From positions 1 to 9,036 of the forward strand of contig DSDR01000259.1 in the NCBI GenBank assembly GCA_011048645.1: a stretch of 9,036 bases of DNA, given 5' to 3'. Within the stretch, counting starts at the first letter, position 1, and each line of letters opens with the position of its first letter. A program made the position numbers and the translations under genes. The notes beneath the pieces were generated by a model that did not search any database, was not told the origin of the DNA, and was given only the letters and a program-made list of their open reading frames with translations. Shown here piece after piece: positions 1 through 5,397 of the stretch. This stretch comes from Phycisphaerales bacterium (GTDB lineage Bacteria > Planctomycetota > Phycisphaerae > Sedimentisphaerales > Anaerohalosphaeraceae).

Positions 1-128
1 AGCTGATCGGCAATCTCCGGCTGATGCTGAAGCAGACGTTTCAGCTCGGTTTGCTGACGCTGGGTCAGTGCGTCATCAATATACGCACTAAGCAATTCGT
101 CCATTTCTGTTTTCGGATCGTGTGTCAT
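1..128 (-). CDS. Anti-sigma factor, N-terminal part (gene runs off the left edge)
   Basis: Only the first 42 codons are inside the window. The ATG overlaps the stop of the ECF sigma gene in an ATGA junction, the classic layout for a translationally coupled sigma/anti-sigma pair. The visible peptide carries the N-terminal helix signature of anti-sigma factors at residues 9-22 (MDELLSAYIDDALT), followed by a charged helix and LLQHQPEIADQ. In zinc anti-sigma factors this last stretch holds the H..CxxC ligands; by eye the two Cys positions here are Gln and Ile, so a zinc-free relative is likely. The protein is expected to bind the neighbouring sigma factor and keep it inactive. Whether it has a membrane segment and a sensor domain cannot be seen because the C-terminal part is missing. 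The call rests on context plus this short motif. Confidence 0.75.
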   Translation of the reverse strand, partial: MTHDPKTEMDELLSAYIDDALTQRQQTELKRLLQHQPEIADQ

Positions 129-697
129 GTCAACACCGTCTCAAGAATCTCACGCAACATCGAACGCGCCCGGCTCAGTCGGCTTTTGACCGTCCCCAAC
201 TCAAGCCCCAGCACATCCGAAATCTGATTGTATGACATCTGTTCAATGTCGCGAAGAACCAGCACAACGCGATGATCCTCGTCCAGCCGACTGATGGCCT
301 CGGTCAGCAGCGCAATGACTTCTTTCTGCTGGGCCAAACGAGCCGGGTCGTTGTCGGACATCTCCGCCGGCGGCGCCATCCCGCTGTCCAGCGACTGGGA
401 GACCACCTTAAACCGCCGACGGCAGAAATTAATCGCCTCGTTGCACGCGACGCGAAACAGCCACGTATAAAATGAGCTTTTTCCGCGAAAATCCGTTATG
501 TTCTCCAATACTTTGACAAATGTATCCTGCGTAAGTTCCGCGGCGTCATCGGAATTATTGCAGATTTTCAAAATTATATTATATACTCTATCTTGATACT
601 TGTAAATCAGGCGGCTCATCGCCTCCGAATCTCCCCGCTGGCATTGTTTAACGAGGGCATCATCATCGAGCCGCAGATGTTTGGATTTCCAATTCAC
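125..697 (-). CDS. ECF-family RNA polymerase sigma factor (sigma-70 family, SigE/RpoE-like)
   Basis: A 190-residue protein, the usual size for group IV (ECF) sigma factors. Region 2 covers about residues 12-95, with DDAAELTQDTFVKVLENI at 50-67 followed by the TWLFRVACNEAINFCRRR segment that contacts the -10 element and core polymerase. A polar linker at about 104-122 leads to region 4 at about 130-188, a helix-turn-helix with MSYNQISDVLGLELGTVKSR that reads the -35 element. It directs RNA polymerase to a private regulon, probably envelope or stress genes, and should be held by the anti-sigma factor whose ATG overlaps its stop codon. The start is GTG, three bases after the stop of the lipoprotein gene. 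The upstream AGG is a weak ribosome site, so coupled translation is plausible. The next in-frame ATG would cut into region 2. The target regulon cannot be told from this window. Confidence 0.95.
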   Translation of the reverse strand: MNWKSKHLRLDDDALVKQCQRGDSEAMSRLIYKYQDRVYNIILKICNNSDDAAELTQDTFVKVLENITDFRGKSSFYTWLFRVACNEAINFCRRRFKVVSQSLDSGMAPPAEMSDNDPARLAQQKEVIALLTEAISRLDEDHRVVLVLRDIEQMSYNQISDVLGLELGTVKSRLSRARSMLREILETVLT

Positions 698-700
698 GGA

Positions 701-1174
701 TTAAGGACCTGTCAGATTGGAGTTTGATTCGATCTCAACGGTATCCGAACAGTGCCGGCCGTCGGCGGTCAACGCCGTTACTTCCAGCAAAAGCCGCTTT
801 CCTCTCGGGATCGGCTCGGTCACGGGCAATACGATTTCATACGCCCCCAGTCGCTGATGCCATTGTGCGTTATCCGGCCGCGGCAGGCCCGGCTCAATCT
901 CCGGCCAAAGGAGCAGCCGTTTTCCCCGCGGGTTGATGTCATAAGGCATCCGCTCATACAGTTCAAAGCGATACCATTGCACCGGGGCGCTATCCGCCGG
1001 CTGAACAAACGCCCGCACGACCTTGCCCTGATCGTCCGAATCAGGTTCGAAGGTCGTCAGTGCCAGCAGGCGGAGGCATACAGACCGCCGCTGTGTATCC
1101 AAGGGGTCCGAGACGCAACCGGTTGACAAAAAGACCCCTGCCGCCATCAGTACTACGCCCCATACATGATTCAC
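701..1174 (-). CDS. Small predicted lipoprotein of unknown function
   Basis: A 157-residue protein I do not recognise as a named family. It opens with a short N-region, a hydrophobic core (VWGVVLMAAGVFL) and LSTGC with Cys20, which fits a type II (lipoprotein) signal peptide, although Ser at -3 is not the preferred residue. The mature part has no further membrane segment and looks beta-rich. The octapeptide PRGKRLLL occurs twice (residues 82-89 and 123-130), written with different codons. The start is GTG, chosen because a strong AGGAGGA ribosome site lies 10 nt upstream, inside the last codons of ribBA. Spacing is 3 nt from ribBA and 3 nt to the sigma factor gene, so it is almost certainly co-expressed with both. 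A periplasmic-side lipoprotein beside a sigma/anti-sigma pair suggests an envelope role, which is inference only. Confidence 0.75.
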   Translation of the reverse strand: MNHVWGVVLMAAGVFLSTGCVSDPLDTQRRSVCLRLLALTTFEPDSDDQGKVVRAFVQPADSAPVQWYRFELYERMPYDINPRGKRLLLWPEIEPGLPRPDNAQWHQRLGAYEIVLPVTEPIPRGKRLLLEVTALTADGRHCSDTVEIESNSNLTGP

Positions 1175-1177
1175 GGT

Positions 1178-2419
1178 TTATAAATCCTCCTCAAGCAAAT
1201 GGCCGAATCGATCGCGTTTGGTTTTGAGATAGCGCCGATTGTACTCGACCGGTTCGGCCCACAACGGAAGTTGCTCGACAATCTCGATGCCATAGACCTG
1301 TAAACGCGAGATTTTTTTGGGGTTGTTGGTCAAAATGCGGACGCGGCTTAGCCCCAGGTCATGGCAAATCTGCGCCCCGATGCCGTAATCGCGTTTGTCG
1401 GCCATGAATCCCAGCTCCAGATTGGCATCGACCGTATCGCGTCCCTGTTCCTGAAGTTTGTACGCCCGCAGCTTATTGGCCAGGCCGATGCCGCGGCCTT
1501 CCTGACGCAAATAGATCAAGGCGCCTTTGCCCTCCTTTTCAATCATCTGCATAGCGGTGATCAGTTGATAGCCGCACTCGCAGCGCTGCGAATGGAATAA
1601 ATCGCCGGTCATACATTCCGAATGCACGCGAATCAGCACCGGTTCGGGATGAGCCACAGGATGGCCGTCATCAGCCAGATCGCCGACGCCGCCTTTGCAC
1701 AGGGCCAGATGCGGCTCGGTCGAACCGGGGCTTTCATAACCGATGAGTTTGAACTGGCCGTAATCGGTCGGCAGATGAACTTCCTGAATCCGAATAATTT
1801 GTTTTTCGTGCTGCAGGCGATACTCGATGAGCTTGGCGATGGAGGTCATTTTCAGCCCGAATCGGCGACAATAGTCCATCAGTTCCGGCACGCGGGCCAT
1901 CGTCCCGTCGTCGCTCATGATCTCGCAAATCACCCCGGCCGGTTTCAATCCCGCCAGACGCATCAAATCGACCGCTCCTTCGGTCTGGCCGGCGCGCACC
2001 AGCACGCCGCCTTTGCGCGCCCGCAGCGGAAAGATATGCCCCGGCCGAGCCAGATCCGCCGGTGTGCACTGGTCATCAATCGCCGTGCGAATGGTCTGCG
2101 CCCGGTCGGCGGCGCTGATGCCGGTGGTGACGCCCTCGCGGGCGTCAATCGTTACCGTAAAGGCCGTGCCCAGACGAGCGGTGTTATGCAGCGTCTGAGG
2201 ATACAGCCCCAGACGGTCGCATCGGTCTTCATCCATCGGAAGGCAAATCATCCCCCGGCCGTGTGTGGCCATAAAATTGATCGTCTCCGGCGTGATCAGC
2301 TCGGCCGCAGCCACCAGATCGCCCTCGTTTTCGCGATCCTCGTCGTCCACAAGCACGATCATCTTGCCCTGACGCAAATCGTCAAGGACATCGGGTATCT
2401 CACTGAATTGTGTCATCAT
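1178..2419 (-). CDS. ribBA: Bifunctional 3,4-dihydroxy-2-butanone-4-phosphate synthase / GTP cyclohydrolase II
   Basis: A 413-residue protein, full length for RibBA, which supplies both precursors of the riboflavin ring in the cytoplasm. The N-terminal half (about 1-202) converts ribulose 5-phosphate to 3,4-dihydroxy-2-butanone 4-phosphate and formate. It shows the acidic metal-binding loop DDEDRENEGDL (25-35), THGRGMICLP (52-61), and GHIFPLRARKGGVLVRAGQT around 127-146. The C-terminal half (about 208-400) opens GTP to the diaminopyrimidine. Its zinc ligands are Cys269, Cys280 and Cys282 in SECMTGDLFHSQRCECG, followed by YLRQEGRGIGL (303-313) and TNNPKKI (364-370). Both active sites look intact. 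An AAGGAA ribosome site (2429-2434) supports the ATG at 2419. It follows the HEPN gene by 36 nt and precedes the lipoprotein gene by 3 nt. No FMN riboswitch is seen upstream, so control by FMN is not evident. Confidence 0.97.
   Translation of the reverse strand: MMTQFSEIPDVLDDLRQGKMIVLVDDEDRENEGDLVAAAELITPETINFMATHGRGMICLPMDEDRCDRLGLYPQTLHNTARLGTAFTVTIDAREGVTTGISAADRAQTIRTAIDDQCTPADLARPGHIFPLRARKGGVLVRAGQTEGAVDLMRLAGLKPAGVICEIMSDDGTMARVPELMDYCRRFGLKMTSIAKLIEYRLQHEKQIIRIQEVHLPTDYGQFKLIGYESPGSTEPHLALCKGGVGDLADDGHPVAHPEPVLIRVHSECMTGDLFHSQRCECGYQLITAMQMIEKEGKGALIYLRQEGRGIGLANKLRAYKLQEQGRDTVDANLELGFMADKRDYGIGAQICHDLGLSRVRILTNNPKKISRLQVYGIEIVEQLPLWAEPVEYNRRYLKTKRDRFGHLLEEDL
1185..1191 (-). promoter_or_regulatory. 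Strong Shine-Dalgarno site of the lipoprotein gene, embedded in the ribBA 3' end
   Basis: The minus strand reads AGGAGGA here, 10 nt before the GTG at 1174. The same bases encode the last Glu-Glu-Asp codons of RibBA. It decides the GTG start of the lipoprotein and implies that ribosomes finishing ribBA pass directly over the next initiation site. Confidence 0.75.
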
Positions 2420-2455
2420 GTTGAACTATTCCTTGTAACCTGAAACAAGCTGTTA

Positions 2456-2839
2456 TTATTCCTGAATAAGTTCCTCTATACTTTGAATAAACCGCTTTGC
2501 CATGTCTAAATCCGTTTCTTCTATTTCAGCTTCGGATAATAAGTCTGCGTAATCTCCTTCCGACCGAGCATCAAAAACACGTGAATAAAACTTACCCATT
2601 TCGAGCGGGATTCGCCCTGGTTTCACAAACTCTCTGTTAAACAAACCCATCACTCCGCTATGTTTGCTGCTCGATAAATCATGCCTGGCAAGCAGCGCAA
2701 GGACAGCATAAAAACAGGCATAGTATAGTCTGTTAGCTGCACCATGCAAATACCCGTTTTTATACATCAAGTTCGCCTCTTCAAGAGTTTCTCGAGCACG
2801 ATCCATACGATAGTGGATGAGATCTTCTTTGGGATACAT
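2456..2839 (-). CDS. HEPN domain protein (UPF0332-like), partner of the MNT nucleotidyltransferase
   Basis: A 127-residue all-helical protein. Its core GAANRLYYACFYAVLALL (33-50), then SSKHSGV (57-63) and FDARSEGDYAD (89-99), is typical of the HEPN branch encoded next to minimal nucleotidyltransferases. In several such pairs the HEPN protein is an RNase toxin and the MNT protein neutralises it, in the best studied case by adding AMP. I do not find the Rx4-6H RNase motif: after Arg92 comes SEGDYAD without His. It could therefore be a non-catalytic or differently acting HEPN. The start chosen is the ATG in a TGATG overlap with the MNT stop codon; an in-frame TTG one codon upstream is less likely. 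The gene is visibly more AT-rich than ribBA, which suggests acquisition by transfer. It ends 36 nt before ribBA. Confidence 0.85.
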   Translation of the reverse strand: MYPKEDLIHYRMDRARETLEEANLMYKNGYLHGAANRLYYACFYAVLALLARHDLSSSKHSGVMGLFNREFVKPGRIPLEMGKFYSRVFDARSEGDYADLLSEAEIEETDLDMAKRFIQSIEELIQE

Positions 2840-3243
2840 CAAACTACCCGAATCCCTTCTTGTGTGATGTTTTTATATAACGGCAGTGATTGTGTTACAG
2901 GCGATTCCCATTGACGATGTGTTGTTATAATCACACTGACAACCACATCGTTGTCGAGACCGATTTCGTAAATAGCATCATGAATTGCCCGCTTTTGCGT
3001 CAGGTTCACTGAGTCCGGCACAAGAACCAGCAAATCCAAATCAGAATCCTGCTCAGCATCTGCTCTGGCTTGCGAGCCATACAAAACAATTTGCATTTCG
3101 GTCTTGCCGACCATGTGCCGAATTTGATCCTTGCACGCCCGAATCGTATTTACGATACGTTTGTCAAGTATATCAATTTTTTCGCTTAAATAATACATTT
3201 GTCCGGAATCCGGTATTATGAGTAGGAAAACAGGGAATCCCAT
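2839..3243 (-). CDS. Minimal nucleotidyltransferase (MNT domain, pol beta superfamily), putative antitoxin
   Basis: A 134-residue protein as drawn. The catalytic signature GSQARADAEQDSDLDLLVL starts at Gly56-Ser57, with metal-binding Asp68 and Asp70, and a third candidate carboxylate Asp99 in NDVVVSV. All the residues needed for nucleotidyl transfer look present. In HEPN-MNT pairs this partner acts as antitoxin, and in MntA/HepT it AMPylates the HEPN protein. The C-terminus overlaps the HEPN gene (TGATG), so the two are translated together. The start is uncertain: ATG 3243 gives the longest protein, whereas ATG 3198 (119 residues) removes a hydrophobic leader that fits the family poorly and would leave a normal leader behind the candidate promoter just upstream. 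Neither start has a good ribosome site. Base composition is lower in GC than in ribBA. Confidence 0.87.
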   Translation of the reverse strand: MGFPVFLLIIPDSGQMYYLSEKIDILDKRIVNTIRACKDQIRHMVGKTEMQIVLYGSQARADAEQDSDLDLLVLVPDSVNLTQKRAIHDAIYEIGLDNDVVVSVIITTHRQWESPVTQSLPLYKNITQEGIRVV

Positions 3244-3254
3244 TTTTTTATCTT

Positions 3255-3283
3255 ACTATACCCCATAGTACGCGGAAAGTAAA
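3255..3283 (-). promoter_or_regulatory. Candidate sigma-70-type promoter for the MNT-HEPN-ribBA operon
   Basis: On the minus strand, TTTACT (3278-3283) and TATAGT (3255-3260) are separated by 17 nt, matching the -35 and -10 consensus at 4 and 5 of 6 positions. Transcription would start near 3247. That is almost on top of ATG 3243 and about 50 nt before ATG 3198. The rest of the 3244-3344 gap shows no gene or riboswitch-like structure that I can support. Confidence 0.4.
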
Positions 3284-3344
3284 CAAAAGTTGGCCGTTGT
3301 CCGGCGGTCATTGCAAACGCTGGCTTTCTAAGGAGGGCTATCGA

Positions 3345-4097
3345 TCAAATCGACCGTCCGCCGTCCACAGCAAGGGTTTGTCCTGTAATGTAGTCATTGT
3401 CCAGCAGGAACGCGATACTTTGGGTGATTTCTTCGGCTCGTCCGAACCGTCCGACGGGGATCCGGGCAAGCTGTGATTGCTCCTGCTGCGCTGTTCTGGG
3501 TTCGGGCCAAGTGATAATGCCCGGCGCGACGGCATTGACGGTCAGGCCGGGCGCCAGCTCTTTGGCCAGGGCCTTGGTCAGACCGATCAGTCCGGCCTTG
3601 GCGGCACAATAGGCCCCGTATTCGGCCCACGGCTTGATCGCCGCTACGTCCGTTAAATTCACGATTTTGGCAAAAGGCGACTTAGAAGAGCGACAACTCA
3701 GCCCCTCAGACGCCAGAGCGCCAACAAAAAAGCGACTCGTCAGCATTGGCGCGGCCAGATTGACCGCAAGGGCTCGGTGGATATTCTCCGCGGTCAGGGT
3801 CGCCAGCGGCCTACGCTCAAAAATCGCCGCCGAATTGATCAAAACACGCACCTTGCCCACTGCCGCGGCGGCCTCAAACAGCCGGGCAATATCGTCTTCA
3901 ACGGCCAAATCACCCTGCACCGCGACCGCCCGTCGTCCCATGGCGGCGATCTGCTCAACGACCGCTTCGGCGGACGCGGCGTGTTGATGGTAATGGCATA
4001 CACAATCCATCCCCCGCGCCGCCAGGTCTCTTGCGACGGCTCGGCCCAGGTGTCCGGAAGCTCCGGTAACCACGGCTGTACATCCGGCAATGTTCAT
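3345..4097 (-). CDS. SDR-family NADP(H)-type reductase, pteridine reductase-like (PTR1/FolM-type active site)
   Basis: A 250-residue single-domain Rossmann enzyme. TGASGHLG at 11-18 is the cofactor loop; its His takes the place of the middle Gly of TGxxxGxG, where pteridine reductases have Arg. NSAA (88-91), Asn113, YCAAK with Tyr163 and Lys167, and TGQTLAVDGG near the C-terminus complete the family pattern. The residue 13 before the catalytic Tyr, Ser in ordinary SDRs, is Asp150. The same Asp-to-Tyr spacing is known in PTR1 (Asp181/Tyr194), and FolM also has Asp. A role in reducing a dihydropterin is thus plausible; substrate and exact family remain inference. A stretch near 128-142 looks slightly longer than usual. 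The start at 4097 is where homology begins, although the frame stays open far upstream as antisense of the DUF711 gene. It diverges from that gene and lies 101 nt before the MNT gene. Confidence 0.88.
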   Translation of the reverse strand: MNIAGCTAVVTGASGHLGRAVARDLAARGMDCVCHYHQHAASAEAVVEQIAAMGRRAVAVQGDLAVEDDIARLFEAAAAVGKVRVLINSAAIFERRPLATLTAENIHRALAVNLAAPMLTSRFFVGALASEGLSCRSSKSPFAKIVNLTDVAAIKPWAEYGAYCAAKAGLIGLTKALAKELAPGLTVNAVAPGIITWPEPRTAQQEQSQLARIPVGRFGRAEEITQSIAFLLDNDYITGQTLAVDGGRSI

Positions 4098-4103
4098 CTG
4101 CGA

Positions 4104-4132
4104 ATCATACCACGAACAGCACGACAATACAA
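4104..4132 (-). promoter_or_regulatory. Candidate promoter of the SDR gene, possibly giving a leaderless mRNA
   Basis: Minus-strand TATGAT (4104-4109; 5 of 6) has TTGTAT (4127-4132; 3 of 6) 17 nt upstream. The -10 box ends six bases before the ATG, so transcription would start at or next to the start codon. No Shine-Dalgarno sequence is seen in front of that ATG. Sequence match only. Confidence 0.35.
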
Positions 4133-4185
4133 CCGCCCGGCAAAACCGCTTTCGATCAAAAACGCGGCCTTTTGGGTACTGTCGC

Positions 4186-4214
4186 TTTTCAAGACCCGCC
4201 GCGTTCGTTACAAT
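4186..4214 (+). promoter_or_regulatory. Candidate promoter of the DUF711 gene
   Basis: TTTTCA (4186-4191; 4 of 6) and TACAAT (4209-4214; 5 of 6) are spaced by 17 nt, putting transcription near 4221, about 40 nt before the ATG. A GGAG ribosome site lies at 4251-4254. With the SDR promoter it makes the 163-nt gap 4098-4260 a divergent promoter region. Confidence 0.35.
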
Positions 4215-4260
4215 GTCGCTCAAACAGACAATTGAACGCTGACCCGACTCGGAGCCTGCA

Positions 4261-5321
4261 ATGAGCATTACCGTTGAGGAAATTTTTGAGACCGTCAATA
4301 TGACCCTGCGGCAGAACTTCGACATCCGCACGGTGACACTCGGCATCAACCTGAAAGATTGTATGGATCGCGATACAGACCACTTTTGCGGTCGGATTGA
4401 ACAGCGGATCGTGGCGATGGGCAAAAAACTCAACGCCGCGGCCGATGCGATGGAGCAGAAATACGGCGTTCCGGTCATCAACCGCCGCATTGCCGTTACG
4501 CCCGTATCGCTGCTGGCCGAGCCGCTGCCGCGAACCATTGCCGCGGCGGTGCGCGTAGCCAAGACGTCGACCGCGCCGCCGCCCAGGCGGACATCGACTT
4601 TATCGGCGGCTTTGGCGGCCATGTGCAAAAAGGCCTGACCGGTTCGGATGAGAATTTGATGAACGCCCTGCCGCAGGCCCTGTCGCAGACCAAACGGGTG
4701 TGCAGCTTTTTTAATATGGGCACGACCGAGGCGGGATTGAATATGACCGCGATCGAGCGGTTCGGACACATCCTCAAGGATCTGGCCAAACGCAGCAAAA
4801 CCGGCATCGGCTGCGCCAAAGTGGCGGTATTTGCCAATGTCCCCGAAGACAATCCGTTTATGGCCGGGGCGCATCACGGTATCGGCGAGCCGGATTATTC
4901 GCTGAATGTCGGCATCTCCGGCCCCGGCGTGGTCAAAACCGTCGTCGAACAAAATCCCGATTGCGATTTGACCGAGTTGAGCGAGGTCATCAAGCGGACG
5001 GTCTTCAAAATCACCCGCGCCGGTGAACTGATCGGACGGGAGGTGGCCGACCGGCTCGGCGTGGAATTCGGCATCGTGGATATCTCGCTGGCCGCGACCC
5101 CGGCCGCAGGCGACTCGGTCGCCGAGATCATCGAGGCAATGGGCGTCAGCCGGATGGGGCGGCCCGGCAGCACCGCCGCGCTGGCCCTGCTGATCGACGC
5201 GGTCAAAAAAGGCGGCCTGCTCGGCAGCGCCCCCATTATGCCCGTCCCCAAAAAATGCGCCCCCGCCTTCATTGCCCGAAAAGGCCGTATGCCCGCCCCC
5301 ATCAAAGCCCTGCGGAACTGA
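4261..5321 (+). pseudogene. DUF711/UPF0210 (PFL-like) family protein, frameshifted and internally deleted
   Basis: Two reading frames together give one DUF711 (COG2848) protein, a conserved family of about 450 residues with no settled function. The first frame starts at ATG 4261 behind GGAG and encodes NFDIRTVTLGINLKDC and VPVINRRIAVTP. After codon 102 (ACG, 4564-4566) the family sequence continues in the -1 frame from 4569, as DRAAAQADIDFIGGFGG, then VFANVPEDNPFMAGAHHGIG, NVGISGPGVVK, FGIVDISLAATPAAGDSVAE and STAALALLIDAVKKGG. One missing base in the Leu codon of a KTLDRAA motif explains the shift. The Gly-Gly at 5211-5216 then joins directly to LLGSAPIMPV and the typical end GRMPAPIKALRN. 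The roughly 100 residues normally between them are absent. The sum is about 353 codons. The ACT-domain gene often found beside this family is absent. Read literally, the first frame stops at 4636-4638. A sequencing or assembly error is the main alternative to a true pseudogene. Confidence 0.85.
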
Positions 5322-5397
5322 TTGACAGCCGCGGATTTCCCTCGCTTCACGGAATGCGGAAAAGCGCCTTTGTATTTCTTCTCTGACTCCTGACCCC

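Noticed and set aside
1622..2443. Long plus-strand frame of 273 codons opposite ribBA
   Set aside because: It is the antisense shadow of a fully conserved enzyme gene; the same holds for the long plus-strand frames opposite lpxA, lpxC/fabZ and the oxidoreductase.
2432..2449. Hairpin CTTGT/ACAAG overlapping the ribBA ribosome site as a regulatory switch
   Set aside because: Five pairs with an eight-base loop is too weak to claim without conservation.
3290..3310. Short GCCG/CGGC stem after the SDR gene as a terminator
   Set aside because: Only four base pairs; the T-rich stretch that follows is more likely part of the MNT promoter region.
3244..3344. FMN riboswitch in front of the rib operon
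   Set aside because: None of the conserved RFN element segments are recognisable and the gap is only about 100 nt.
4626..4638. C AAA AAG just before the stop of the first DUF711 frame as a programmed -1 frameshift site
   Set aside because: Conserved family residues are already encoded in the -1 frame from 4569, about 57 nt earlier, so the shift lies upstream; the heptamer also lacks three identical bases at its start.
4098..4952. Upstream extension of the SDR frame to 535 residues on the minus strand
   Set aside because: Homology to SDRs begins at Met 4097; the upstream part is antisense to the DUF711 gene and has no recognisable family features.
5329..5359. Hairpin between the convergent DUF711 and oxidoreductase genes as a terminator
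   Set aside because: About nine pairs can form but with two bulges and a ten-base loop, and no T tract follows on either strand.
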